From Actibacterium atlanticum (GTDB lineage: Bacteria; Pseudomonadota; Alphaproteobacteria; Rhodobacterales; Rhodobacteraceae), in the NCBI RefSeq assembly GCF_000671395.1, contig NZ_AQQY01000003.1, forward strand, positions 186,001 through 250,000: a stretch of DNA of 64,000 nucleotides. The letters run 5' to 3'. This document shows positions 27,253 to 35,703 of this stretch, piece after piece (positions within the stretch are counted from its first letter, which is position 1; every line of letters begins with the position of its first letter). The notes under the pieces were generated by a model, which saw only the letters and a list, made by a program, of their open reading frames with translations, was not told the DNA's origin and did not search any database. The position numbers and the translations under genes are program-made.

Positions 27253-27852
27253 ATGACGCAGACGATTTCTGACCGCATCTACGAGGCGCTGAGCCGCCGG
27301 ATCGTGACCGGTGAACTGGCCGCAGGCGAAAAGCTGCGTCAGGATCATATCGCGCAGGAATTTGACACCAGCCATGTGCCCGTCCGCGAAGCTCTGCTGA
27401 TGCTGGTCGCTCATGGCTTGGCCAACAGCCAACCGCGCCGGGGCGTGCGCGTGGCCGAATTTGACCCATCTGAACACCGCGAAATCGTTGAAATGCGCGT
27501 CGCGCTAGAGGTCATCGCGCTGCAAAACGCCGGGCCGCGCCTCAGCCCGGATGTGCTGCGCCGCGCCGAGGCTGCGCGCGTCGCCTGCGACGCCGCTCAG
27601 GACATCAACACGTGGGAGGTCGAAAACCGCGCCTTTCACCGCACAATTCTGGAACCCTGCAAAATGCCCCGTCTGATGGCCGCGATCGACGACTTGCATA
27701 TTGCCGCCGCCCGCCAGTTGTTTGCCCATTGGAGCAACGATTGGGAGCAACGCACCGACCACGACCACCGCGCGATCCTGTCCGCGCTGAAACGCGGCGA
27801 CACAGGCACCGCCTGCGATATCCTGCGCCGCCATCTGCGCCGGATGAGTTAA
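27253..27852 (+). CDS. GntR-family regulator (FCD/FadR-type)
   Basis: 199 residues: an N-terminal winged helix (DRIYEALSRRIVTGELAAGEKLRQDHIAQEFDTS) and a C-terminal FCD helical effector domain with the metal-ligand pattern (N/E...FHRTILE, H...HRAIL). FCD regulators respond to small carboxylates; the ligand is unknown. A TATAAT hexamer ends 2 nt before the ATG and there is no ribosome site, so the start or promoter may be elsewhere. The stop overlaps the convergent LOG gene by 4 bp. Confidence 0.86.
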   Translation: MTQTISDRIYEALSRRIVTGELAAGEKLRQDHIAQEFDTSHVPVREALLMLVAHGLANSQPRRGVRVAEFDPSEHREIVEMRVALEVIALQNAGPRLSPDVLRRAEAARVACDAAQDINTWEVENRAFHRTILEPCKMPRLMAAIDDLHIAAARQLFAHWSNDWEQRTDHDHRAILSALKRGDTGTACDILRRHLRRMS

Positions 27853-28661
27853 CCGGGCCAGTTGTCGATAATCTCCATCGCCTCAGCGGCTGTTTCGACG
27901 AAGTGGAACAGGTCCAGGTCGTCTGGCGAGATCGTACCGGCGTCGGCCAGGGCCTCCCAGTTGATGATTTTCTCCCAGAATTCGCGGCCAAACAGCAGGA
28001 AGGGCACGGGTTTCATGCGGTCGGTTTGGATCAGGGTCAGGGCCTCGAACAGCTCGTCCATCGTGCCGAACCCGCCGGGGAAGACGGTGATGGCATTGGC
28101 CCGCAGCAGGAAATGCATTTTGCGGATGCCGAAATAGTGGAAGTTGAAGCACAGCTCGGGCGTGACAAAGGCATTGGGGGCCTGTTCGTGCGGCAGAACG
28201 ATGTTCAAGCCAATGGACTTGCCGCCCGCATCCGCCGCGCCGCGGTTGCCGGCCTCCATCACGCCGGGGCCGCCGCCGGTGACGATCACGTTCTTCAGCC
28301 CGCCGTCAGCCATCGAGCGTTCGGTCATCAGCCGGGCAAATTCGCGCGCCTCTTCGTAGTATTTCGACAGATCGGCCAGTGTCTGGGTGCGGGCGGTGTC
28401 ACGTTTTGCGGCCTCGGGGATGCGGGCGCCGCCAAACAGCACCACGGTGCTTTCAATCCCGGCTTCATTCATCAGCAGGTCGGGCTTCATCAGCTCCAAT
28501 TGCAAACGCACGGCGCGCATTTCATCGCGGCACAGAAACGCGTCATCGGCAAATGCCAGCTTATACGCGGGCGAGCGCGTTTGCGGCGTATCCGGGGTTT
28601 CGCGGCAGGTTTCGATGTCCTGCTGAGCATTTGGGAAGATACGGCGACCTAGATCGTTCAT
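27849..28661 (-). CDS. LOG family protein (Rossmann nucleotide-binding)
   Basis: 270-residue protein of the TIGR00730/LOG superfamily with both hallmark motifs: GGGPGVMEAGNRGA and PGGFGTMDELFEA. Family members cleave nucleoside monophosphates at the N-glycosidic bond (cytokinin-activating type in plants, PpnN-type nucleosidases in bacteria). An N-terminal extension of about 100 residues precedes the core. I start at 28661, where AGGAC lies upstream. Substrate is not determined by sequence. Confidence 0.85.
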   Translation of the reverse strand: MNDLGRRIFPNAQQDIETCRETPDTPQTRSPAYKLAFADDAFLCRDEMRAVRLQLELMKPDLLMNEAGIESTVVLFGGARIPEAAKRDTARTQTLADLSKYYEEAREFARLMTERSMADGGLKNVIVTGGGPGVMEAGNRGAADAGGKSIGLNIVLPHEQAPNAFVTPELCFNFHYFGIRKMHFLLRANAITVFPGGFGTMDELFEALTLIQTDRMKPVPFLLFGREFWEKIINWEALADAGTISPDDLDLFHFVETAAEAMEIIDNWPG

Positions 28662-28760
28662 GACGCGTCCTTTTAACCTGTTAGCAATCGTTGCGCTGGT
28701 GCGCGGCAAACGCTATAGGCTCACCCCCAACGACGCCAGTCATGAATTGAGGAAACGCTC

Positions 28761-29588
28761 ATGTCCAACGCACAGCTTGAAGCCGCGATCGAGGCCGCCT
28801 GGGAGGCCCGCGATACCATCACCCCCGCCACCACTGGCGAAACCCGCGACGCCATCGAAAGCACGCTGGCCGCGCTGGATGGCGGCACCCTGCGTGTGGC
28901 CGAGAAACTGGAAAGCGGTGATTGGCATGTGAACCAGTGGGCCAAAAAGGCCGTTCTGCTGGGCTTCCGCATCAAGGACATGGAAGAACAATCCGGTGGC
29001 CCGCAAGGCTCGGGCTGGTGGGACAAGGTCGACAGCAAGTTCAAAGGCTGGGCCGCGCCCGAGTGGAAAGAGGCCGGTTTCCGCGCCGTGCCGAACTGCG
29101 TGGTTCGTAAATCCGCCTATATCGCGCCCGGTGTGGTGTTGATGCCGTCCTTCGTGAACCTAGGCGCCTATGTTGACGAAGGCACCATGGTTGACACTTG
29201 GGCCACCGTTGGCAGCTGTGCCCAGATCGGCAAGAACGTGCACCTGTCGGGCGGTGTGGGCATTGGCGGCGTGCTTGAGCCGATGCAGGCAGGCCCCACC
29301 ATCATCGAAGACAACTGCTTTATCGGTGCCCGGTCCGAGGTGGTCGAAGGCTGCATCGTACGCGAAGGCTCGGTTCTCGGCATGGGCGTGTTCATCGGCC
29401 AGTCGACCAAGATCGTTGATCGCGAAACCGGCGAAGTGATGTACGGCGAAGTGCCGCCCTATTCGGTGGTCGTTGCCGGTTCGATGCCCTCGAAGAATGG
29501 CATCAACCTGTATTGCGCAGTGATCGTGAAGCGGGTGGATGCACGCACCCGCAGCAAAACCGGCATCAACGAGCTGCTGCGTGACTGA
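28761..29588 (+). CDS. dapD: 2,3,4,5-tetrahydropyridine-2,6-dicarboxylate N-succinyltransferase
   Basis: Succinylates tetrahydrodipicolinate in the lysine/diaminopimelate pathway. 275 residues, full length, with an N-terminal helical domain, a left-handed beta-helix of hexapeptide repeats ([20 protein letters not shown] onward) and a C-terminal segment ending [17 protein letters not shown] precedes the ATG. dapE, which removes the succinyl group later, is at 35.7 kb. The last 8 bp overlap the start of the AbiU2-like gene. Confidence 0.96.
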   Translation: MSNAQLEAAIEAAWEARDTITPATTGETRDAIESTLAALDGGTLRVAEKLESGDWHVNQWAKKAVLLGFRIKDMEEQSGGPQGSGWWDKVDSKFKGWAAPEWKEAGFRAVPNCVVRKSAYIAPGVVLMPSFVNLGAYVDEGTMVDTWATVGSCAQIGKNVHLSGGVGIGGVLEPMQAGPTIIEDNCFIGARSEVVEGCIVREGSVLGMGVFIGQSTKIVDRETGEVMYGEVPPYSVVVAGSMPSKNGINLYCAVIVKRVDARTRSKTGINELLRD

Positions 29589-30180
29589 CGAACTTGAAGT
29601 GCTCCGGGGGGACTTCAGTGCCTTCAGAGATGAATGTGTCTGGTGCCGTGTCGTTTTCAACACGCATCAGGCACTATTCGATCAAGGAGATGAAGTTGAT
29701 CAGGTTCTCCGGGAAAGCGCAGCATGGTTTTTCCACGACTACAGTGTGATTTCTCAGGAATATCATGTGGTTCAGGTAGGGCGCTTGACCGAACGTGCTG
29801 ACAATGGGCGCAATCGCAATCTTACCGTGGAGCATATAGAGAACAGCCTTGAATCTCTGGAAAAATCTAGCGACGAAGTTTCTGAACTCGCTAGAAGATT
29901 GGTCAAATATAGAGGCCGGATTGATCATTCTAGGAACAAGCTTGTTGCGCACCGCGATGTTCCAACGCTTCGAAAACCCCGGCAGCCAAGGACGTGGCCG
30001 AGTGCAGAAGTGTACAATTTTTTCTCAGATTTAAACGCATTCTGTGATGCGGTTGCAAATCAGATTGGGATGGAGCCTCTCGACTTCTCCGCAACACCGG
30101 CGAAAGGCGATGCGCTGGATTTAATAAAGCTACTCCGAAGCAAGAGAGCTTCAGAAATCGGCTCAAATTCAAGCGACTAA
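29581..30180 (+). CDS. AbiU2-like HEPN-domain protein
   Basis: 199 residues from a GTG start that overlaps the dapD stop by 8 bp. The protein is all-helical with [14 protein letters not shown] and a C-terminal RNKLVAHRD motif (Arg118, His124), matching the R-x(4-6)-H signature of HEPN domains, in an arrangement resembling the AbiU2 family from lactococcal phage-abortive systems. HEPN proteins are often RNases; catalysis here is unproven. The gene is visibly more AT-rich than its neighbours (e.g. the last 100 bp) and rich in AAA/GAA/TCA codons, suggesting recent acquisition. No antitoxin-like partner is adjacent. Its 3' end overlaps the opposing Hint gene by 12 bp. Confidence 0.68.
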   Translation: MTDELEVLRGDFSAFRDECVWCRVVFNTHQALFDQGDEVDQVLRESAAWFFHDYSVISQEYHVVQVGRLTERADNGRNRNLTVEHIENSLESLEKSSDEVSELARRLVKYRGRIDHSRNKLVAHRDVPTLRKPRQPRTWPSAEVYNFFSDLNAFCDAVANQIGMEPLDFSATPAKGDALDLIKLLRSKRASEIGSNSSD

Positions 30181-31740
30181 AGCCATTGCTTCGAACCGTT
30201 TCAGGCACATTCGGGCTGCCTTGCCATAGCCTTCACCCGTCAACGGATCGAGCTGCGGAAAGATTTCGCAGAGTTCCGACTGCACCTCGGATGAAAACCC
30301 GGGCATGGTTTGCGGGCCCGGCAGGTAGCTTTCGCTCCAGATACCGTTGGAGCGCAGTACCTCATGCTGGTCAAACAGCAGATGCACATAGGTTACCGTG
30401 CGGTCCTTTGGCCATCGGCGCACACCAGCGTGCCCGATCAAATGAATGGCGCTGACTAGAACCTCGGGGGTGGCGAACAAAAGTTCGGTTTTTGGGCCTT
30501 CGATCAGGATTCGGTGCTGGGGTGAAACCACCAGCTTGCCGTGCAGCCCGAAAGTGCCGGATTCAATCTGAACCGGTGCGGTGCGATCAGAGCATTCGTG
30601 ACTTTTTCGGCCTGCCCAGCGCACCGGCTGATAGCCATGGTCGCGGGTCAGCACCAGATCCCCGGGCGCAATATCATCAATCCGCAAGGGGCCGCGCGCC
30701 GTGTCGATGACTGTTCCAGCCAGGAAACACGGCACAGTGTTGATTGTGGTATAGCCCACGTCCGAATTTCCAAGCCCGTCGGTGACGGTATAGGTGAAGA
30801 TCGACTCCGAGGCCTGATCATCGCCCAGCACTTGGATTTCACCATCTGCTGTCAGCGTCAGCTCGACCCCGGTCGACAAAACCACCGTATCGCCCGCAGC
30901 GACCGCCTGACCGTTGATATGGGTAATGCTAAGCGTACCGCCCGTGTCATGATTGTCATTCTCAAGCACGTCGATGGTCATTTGGCCGTTGGCCCAAATG
31001 TCGTATTCGTCATCCTCGGCGATGACGACGGTTTGAAGGCTGTTCCCGGCGATGAAGAGGTTGCTGTCATAAGACGAATCCCCTGCATCGGCGATGCCAA
31101 TCTTGATGGTATTCTCGGCACCGGGGGTGACCGGCGCTTTTAGCGACAAGGTGACGGTGAACCCATCCATTTCGGTGTTGTAGTTGTCATCGCTTGAGGC
31201 GTTGTCGACATAAAGATCGGAATTGCTGGCGTCGTTGATATTGTTGATCGAGACCGACCCGTCCCCCACAATCAGTTCGGCCTGCACGCCATTGACCCAG
31301 ATGCCAACAGCATCGTTGAAGCCCGAACCGACGTATTCCAGATACTCTTCCGAAGAAAACACAATCTGCATGGTCAGAACGTCCCCATCGGGGACGAAGG
31401 TCGCCTCAAGTATCGAGGCATCATAGGTGGTGAACCCTGCAACGCTGTTCAGATCGGCGTCATTGTTCGCACCGGTGGTATTGGTGCTGGTCCCAGAAGA
31501 GGTGTTTACATCCCCCGACGCGTTGGTGACCGAACTGGCATGACCGGTCGACAGAATAACCCCGTCGTCCGAAGGTGCGACGCCCGGCATGGTGGTCTCA
31601 GCGCCAGTATAAATACCAGAGGAGCTGTCATCCCCGGAATAGGTCGCGCTGACAACGGTGACGCCGTTGCCAAATATGGCCTCGGCCATCTGATCCGCGT
31701 TGGCAGAAGTGTTGATTGCTAGTTCCGAAGCAGTTGCCAT
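30169..31740 (-). CDS. Choice-of-anchor-L plus Hint domain protein
   Basis: 523 residues. The N-terminal half carries a choice-of-anchor-L domain (PSDDGVILSTGHASSV; FSSEEYLEYVGSGFNDAVGIWVNG), then a cadherin-like segment with DVLENDNHDT, then a C-terminal Hint (hedgehog/intein) domain starting VPCFLAGTVIDT with nucleophile Cys338 and HRILI. There is no Sec signal; acidic composition suggests type I secretion. Hint domains normally self-cleave, so the N-terminal part may be released or attached. Start at 31740 (GGGA upstream) rather than 31797. A split relative lies at 34-35.5 kb. Confidence 0.84.
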   Translation of the reverse strand: MATASELAINTSANADQMAEAIFGNGVTVVSATYSGDDSSSGIYTGAETTMPGVAPSDDGVILSTGHASSVTNASGDVNTSSGTSTNTTGANNDADLNSVAGFTTYDASILEATFVPDGDVLTMQIVFSSEEYLEYVGSGFNDAVGIWVNGVQAELIVGDGSVSINNINDASNSDLYVDNASSDDNYNTEMDGFTVTLSLKAPVTPGAENTIKIGIADAGDSSYDSNLFIAGNSLQTVVIAEDDEYDIWANGQMTIDVLENDNHDTGGTLSITHINGQAVAAGDTVVLSTGVELTLTADGEIQVLGDDQASESIFTYTVTDGLGNSDVGYTTINTVPCFLAGTVIDTARGPLRIDDIAPGDLVLTRDHGYQPVRWAGRKSHECSDRTAPVQIESGTFGLHGKLVVSPQHRILIEGPKTELLFATPEVLVSAIHLIGHAGVRRWPKDRTVTYVHLLFDQHEVLRSNGIWSESYLPGPQTMPGFSSEVQSELCEIFPQLDPLTGEGYGKAARMCLKRFEAMALVA

Positions 31741-31954
31741 GCCACAATCCCGAATACCGATAACCAGAGCGCCCCGCGCAAGACTGGCGAAAGCCAACGG
31801 GACACCGATTTTTTAGCTCGGAAGTTCCTTCCAATTCCTTGCCGTGAAATGCACGGATGAATGGCATTTGAATCAAATTATTTCTGAGGGAATTGCCTGT
31901 CGGTCTGACCGGCTGACTTGACCTTCGCCAACCGGGCGCGATAAGGCCCGGGTT

Positions 31955-32311
31955 ATGGAAAAGAAGAAGAAAAAACCGCAACAGGTGTTCACCTTGGTTG
32001 TTCAGGTTGGTCGCCACAAGGACGATGGCCTGCCAGATGATGCCACGGGCGGCGCGCTGATGTGTTTCGCCACCGGTGTAGACGAGGCCGAAGCCGTGCG
32101 CGAAACCGTCGCCGTGTTAAAGCAGGCCGATCTTTCGCCGCTGGATGTAACCGGTTACGGCACACGTCAGGACCGTATTGAACAAGGTCATGAAATCGAC
32201 CCCGAAGAAGACGCGCTGATGCAACGCGCCTTGGAAGAAAACGCCGTGATCGTGGCGCAGTTCACGCCGTTCTTTGATGGGGAAGAAAGCGCTGGAAATG
32301 ATCTTCCTTGA
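31955..32311 (+). CDS. Conserved hypothetical protein
   Basis: 118 residues beginning with a lysine-rich MEKKKKKPQQ and continuing with an alpha/beta core (VFTLVVQVGRHKD; ALMCFATGVDEAEAVRETV). No signal peptide or known motif. Probably cytoplasmic. It overlaps the following HAD gene by 14 bp, suggesting a two-gene operon. Function unknown. Confidence 0.68.
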   Translation: MEKKKKKPQQVFTLVVQVGRHKDDGLPDDATGGALMCFATGVDEAEAVRETVAVLKQADLSPLDVTGYGTRQDRIEQGHEIDPEEDALMQRALEENAVIVAQFTPFFDGEESAGNDLP

Positions 32312-32930
32312 TCTGGATGGTACGCTGACTGACCCGCAGGAAGGGATCATTCAATCAGCGATCTATGCGTTGCAAAAGCTGGGCCTTCCTGTACCCGACC
32401 CGACCGGGATGACATGGATGATTGGCCCCCCCTTGGTGGACAGCTTTAGCCAACTGGGCGTTGCCGACCCCGATCAGGCGGTGACTTACTACCGCGAAAG
32501 GTTCGCAACCGTGGGCCTGTTCGAAAATACCGTTTATGCCGGCATCCCTGCGGCGCTCGATCAGATGCAGAACGCCGGGCATGGCATGTGCCTTGCGACT
32601 TCTAAGCCCGAGGTTTTCGCGCGCCGGATCACGGCGCATTTCGGGCTGGATACCTATCTGAATGAAACGTGCGGCGCGTCGCTGGATCGCAGCCGGAACT
32701 CCAAAACCGCGGTTCTGCGACACGCCCTGAACCTGACCGGTGCGACAGCTGAAACTTCGGTGATGGTCGGCGACCGGCACCACGATTTTGACGCCGCAAA
32801 AGAGCTGGGCCTGCCCTCAGTGGCCGTGACCTGGGGATATGGGACGGAAGCCGAATATGCGCGCGCTGATGTGACCTGTACGCAGCCAAGCGAACTGCTG
32901 ATGGCCATCCAGTCGGTCCTCAAGGGATAA
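32298..32930 (+). CDS. HAD-superfamily hydrolase (phosphoglycolate phosphatase-like)
   Basis: 210-residue haloacid-dehalogenase phosphatase. Motif I IFLDLDGTLTDP, motif II LATSKP, and motif III-IV VMVGDRHHDFDAAKE are all present, with a helical cap between I and II as in the Gph/PGP group. Substrate unknown. Start chosen at 32298 (GAAAG about 9 nt upstream) so that the protein opens MIFLDLDG; an ATG at 32277 would add seven residues. Its stop is 1 bp from the stop of the convergent receptor-channel gene. Confidence 0.85.
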   Translation: MIFLDLDGTLTDPQEGIIQSAIYALQKLGLPVPDPTGMTWMIGPPLVDSFSQLGVADPDQAVTYYRERFATVGLFENTVYAGIPAALDQMQNAGHGMCLATSKPEVFARRITAHFGLDTYLNETCGASLDRSRNSKTAVLRHALNLTGATAETSVMVGDRHHDFDAAKELGLPSVAVTWGYGTEAEYARADVTCTQPSELLMAIQSVLKG

Positions 32931-32931
32931 C

Positions 32932-33990
32932 TTACATCGCCCGTCCGAAATACTTGCGATGCAAACGGTCATAGGTACCGTCTTCGCGCAACCGCAACAG
33001 CACCCGGTTGATGGGCTCGACCAGCGGGCTGCCTGATGGCAACGCAAAGCCATAGCTTTCACGCCGGAATGGTGCGCCGACCATCTGCGCCACGTCGCGC
33101 CCTTCATGCGAGGCATAGAACGCCAGAACCGGCGCATCAAAAACGGCGGCGTCCATTTTGCCCTCTTCAAAGGCGATGACAAGGGCATCAAGGTCTTCAA
33201 AGCTGGCGAAATCCAGATCGCGATCTTCCAGATAGGCCGCGCTGGTCGACCCTCCGATGGTTCCGACCCGTTTGCCATACAGGTCGTTGACGGAATTCAC
33301 CGACCCCTGAATCGCATCCACGGTCATTACAGCGGTAATTTTCGCAACGAAGACCGACACGACAAACAAGGACGACACCACTAGGATCACGCCGAAGATG
33401 CGGCCAAAGAAACTGCGCGGTTGGCGTTCTTCGAAGCCGCCATTCACCACAAGGTTCAGTGCCCACCAGAACGATGGAAACAAGGCCTGACGCGCCGGCA
33501 GTTCAAAGTAAGGCTGCTTGTCGCGCTCGAATTGCCACATCAGCATACCGCCGCCAAACAGCAACAGGAAAGCGATGGCGATCGCCAACAGCAGATCACG
33601 TGAAAACAGGGCATCCCAGATCACCACGTCTTCGCCGCCGCGTGGCACCATGATCTGAAGGCCACTTTCAAAGATGGCGTGGCTGAAATCCATGACCTGT
33701 TCACGTTGTGCGGTGATCGAGATGTTGGCCACGGCCAAATCGGCGCCATCCTCAGCCTGAACCGCGTTCAGCATGCCCGAGAAACTGTCCATCACCTGAT
33801 AGGTCGTTGTGTGGTCCAGCTCTTTCGCGACGGCCTCCCACAGCTCGATGCTAAAGCCGGACTGGAGGCCGCTTTCGATGGTCGAGAACGGCGGCCGCTC
33901 AACCGTAACAACGGTAAGTTCTTCGGCCGAGGAAACCTGCGGCATCAGCGAGAAAAAGAGCGCACAGAGCGCGGGCAGCAGTTTTTTCAT
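32932..33990 (-). CDS. Substrate-binding protein with inserted ion channel (ionotropic glutamate receptor-like)
   Basis: 352 residues. Signal peptide (1-22), then lobe 1 of a type 2 periplasmic binding fold (TVERPPFST, ligand-type Arg96 in ITAQREQVMDFS), then a helix at about 134-152, a re-entrant pore-like stretch at 171-187, a second helix at 198-220, and lobe 2 (KRVGTIGGSTSAAYL, Asp285 in AVFDAP). This is the GluR0-type architecture of prokaryotic ionotropic receptors. The pore reads NLVVNGGF with no TVGYGD, so it is not a K+ filter. The ligand is probably an amino acid. Transport or signalling role unproven. Confidence 0.82.
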   Translation of the reverse strand: MKKLLPALCALFFSLMPQVSSAEELTVVTVERPPFSTIESGLQSGFSIELWEAVAKELDHTTTYQVMDSFSGMLNAVQAEDGADLAVANISITAQREQVMDFSHAIFESGLQIMVPRGGEDVVIWDALFSRDLLLAIAIAFLLLFGGGMLMWQFERDKQPYFELPARQALFPSFWWALNLVVNGGFEERQPRSFFGRIFGVILVVSSLFVVSVFVAKITAVMTVDAIQGSVNSVNDLYGKRVGTIGGSTSAAYLEDRDLDFASFEDLDALVIAFEEGKMDAAVFDAPVLAFYASHEGRDVAQMVGAPFRRESYGFALPSGSPLVEPINRVLLRLREDGTYDRLHRKYFGRAM

Positions 33991-34026
33991 GGCGTGACCA
34001 GAGTGTGGGTCCGTCTGTTAAGAAGC

Positions 34027-35133
34027 TTATCGGCTCAGCAAAGCCGCGCGCAGCATTATAGCCTCATAATCGCGCAGCGACGGAAAAGCCAGTTTGTTAT
34101 GGCTTGGCAGCACGTCAGGCGGGATAGATTTCAGCACTGTCGTCGCCAAAAGCTCGGGTGAATCGCGCAAGTGGCCAATAAACAGGCTTTCCATCTGCGC
34201 GCCCGCGACATGCAACATAGCATGTTGGTCCAGAATGATCTGATGATACCGGAACGTCGAGCCGACCGGGGCCGTGATCGCGAACCCGGTGTGCAGCAGG
34301 TCATAGGCCTGCACCAGAACGGCCTCCTGACCGAACAGGAACTCGACTTCTGCGCCGGTGATCAAGATGCGCTGTTCCGGGGCAACCAGCACATCCTGCC
34401 ACAGCCCAAGATAAGGGGCGTTCAGTCGAATTGGCTGAAAGCGACCGCGCGCCGGAACGTCGCGTGTGCAGACGGACCCGATGGTCATGGGGTCCAGATC
34501 ATCGCCGGTAAGAACCGTGTCGCCCGGCGCCAGTGATTCAACAGGTTTGAACCCGTCAGGCGTAAGCACGGGCGTTCCAGCGGCGAAACTGGGCATGATC
34601 GCGACGGGCTCTTGTTGATCTGACAGGCCCAGACAGCGCAGGGCAGGGCCAAACGCAACCTGAGCGCTGCGCCGGTTCAACGCCTCGATATCCGCGTGCA
34701 ACCATGGCAGCGGATCGGAAAACTCTTTTTGATGGATGGTCCCGCAGCTGCTGAACTCTACCGAGAAAACCCCGATACGCGCAGCGCAATCCCATGAAAT
34801 GGTAAACCGCATGCAGCCATCCTGCGGGCGCCCCGCGGTGGGGCGCAGGCTGACCTGCTGATGTTGTTCCCCCAGACGCCGTGCAAAGACCAAGGTGCCG
34901 TCCTCGCACATCTGAACCGAAATATGGCTGGTCACATCGGCTTTGCGATGCAGCACGAACAACGTGTGTTCCGTATCGTCAGAGCGCCCGATCTCGGCCT
35001 CCAGATACAGGCTGCCTGACATCAACAGCTGATCTGCCGCCAAACCTTTGTCAAACGGGGCCAGCAACCGCGCCACGATGGGCGCTGTGTCGTCGCCCAT
35101 GGTCGGGACATCGGTGAGCGTGATCCAGGCCAT
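34027..35133 (-). CDS. Hint-domain protein with Ser replacing the nucleophilic Cys
   Basis: 368 residues. The N-terminal ~180 residues are a jellyroll/lectin-like segment (TLFVLHRKADVTSHISVQM...), followed by a Hint domain beginning MPSFAAGTPVLTPDG, in which Ser182 stands where relatives have Cys (compare VPCFLAGT in the 30-kb protein). EQRILITGAEVE carries the block with the usual His replaced (EQRIL rather than QHRIL). These changes suggest altered or lost self-cleavage, although Ser can serve as an intein nucleophile. Its ATG overlaps the stop of the small anchor-L gene as TGATG, so the two are co-translated. Confidence 0.8.
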   Translation of the reverse strand: MAWITLTDVPTMGDDTAPIVARLLAPFDKGLAADQLLMSGSLYLEAEIGRSDDTEHTLFVLHRKADVTSHISVQMCEDGTLVFARRLGEQHQQVSLRPTAGRPQDGCMRFTISWDCAARIGVFSVEFSSCGTIHQKEFSDPLPWLHADIEALNRRSAQVAFGPALRCLGLSDQQEPVAIMPSFAAGTPVLTPDGFKPVESLAPGDTVLTGDDLDPMTIGSVCTRDVPARGRFQPIRLNAPYLGLWQDVLVAPEQRILITGAEVEFLFGQEAVLVQAYDLLHTGFAITAPVGSTFRYHQIILDQHAMLHVAGAQMESLFIGHLRDSPELLATTVLKSIPPDVLPSHNKLAFPSLRDYEAIMLRAALLSR

Positions 35134-35465
35134 CAGCCCACCACCCTGCCCATAAGCGCCTGGGTTTCGAGCCGGCGCGGGGGGCCATGTGCGGCGGGGC
35201 CATCGCCGTCTGCGGTATCGGTGCCCCGATAAGGAGCACGGTTCATGTTGGCGGCATCCTTGGCCTTGCCCGTGGACAGAATCACGCCATCACCCGCCGG
35301 GGTCAGGTCCGCCGCAATGTAATCCCCATCACGATAGATGCCCGACGCTGTACACGGCCCGGTATGGGGTGCATCAATGCCCTCAACACCGCCACCAAAG
35401 GTGACGTCTGCCGTATCCTCAGTCGAGGCCTTGGTATCAATCTGGAGTTTGTATGCTTCCGCCAT
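35133..35465 (-). CDS. Short choice-of-anchor-L-like protein
   Basis: 110 residues resembling the N-terminal part of the anchor-L/Hint protein at 30.2-31.7 kb: MAEAYKLQIDTKASTED, SGIYRDGDYIAADLTPAGDGVILSTGKAKDA. The second half of an anchor-L domain (SEEY region) is absent, so this is either a truncated gene or a minimal module. Start taken at 35465; an earlier ATG at 35507 is open but less supported. Directly overlaps the Hint gene, suggesting a fusion that was split, or the reverse. Confidence 0.68.
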   Translation of the reverse strand: MAEAYKLQIDTKASTEDTADVTFGGGVEGIDAPHTGPCTASGIYRDGDYIAADLTPAGDGVILSTGKAKDAANMNRAPYRGTDTADGDGPAAHGPPRRLETQALMGRVVG

Positions 35466-35703
35466 CGTTTGCCCCAGCCCGGGGAAGCAACGCGCAGCTC
35501 TCCGCATTTGTGCGGAGGTCCTGTTTTATACTGCTCGGTGCCCTGCCTCGGGACTTTTTTATATTTGTTCCTGAAAATGCACGAAAAACCCCGATCTGTT
35601 AACTGGTGATTTCGAAGCCGCCCCTGAAATGTTACCCCTTGGCAACGTTGCACCCGCGGGGAGGTGGGGATAACGCTGACGTAGTAAGCGAATGGAGCCA
35701 AAC

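Noticed and set aside
29581-30180. Toxin-antitoxin pair with the AbiU2-like gene
   Set aside because: Upstream is dapD and downstream an opposing Hint gene; no small partner ORF is present.
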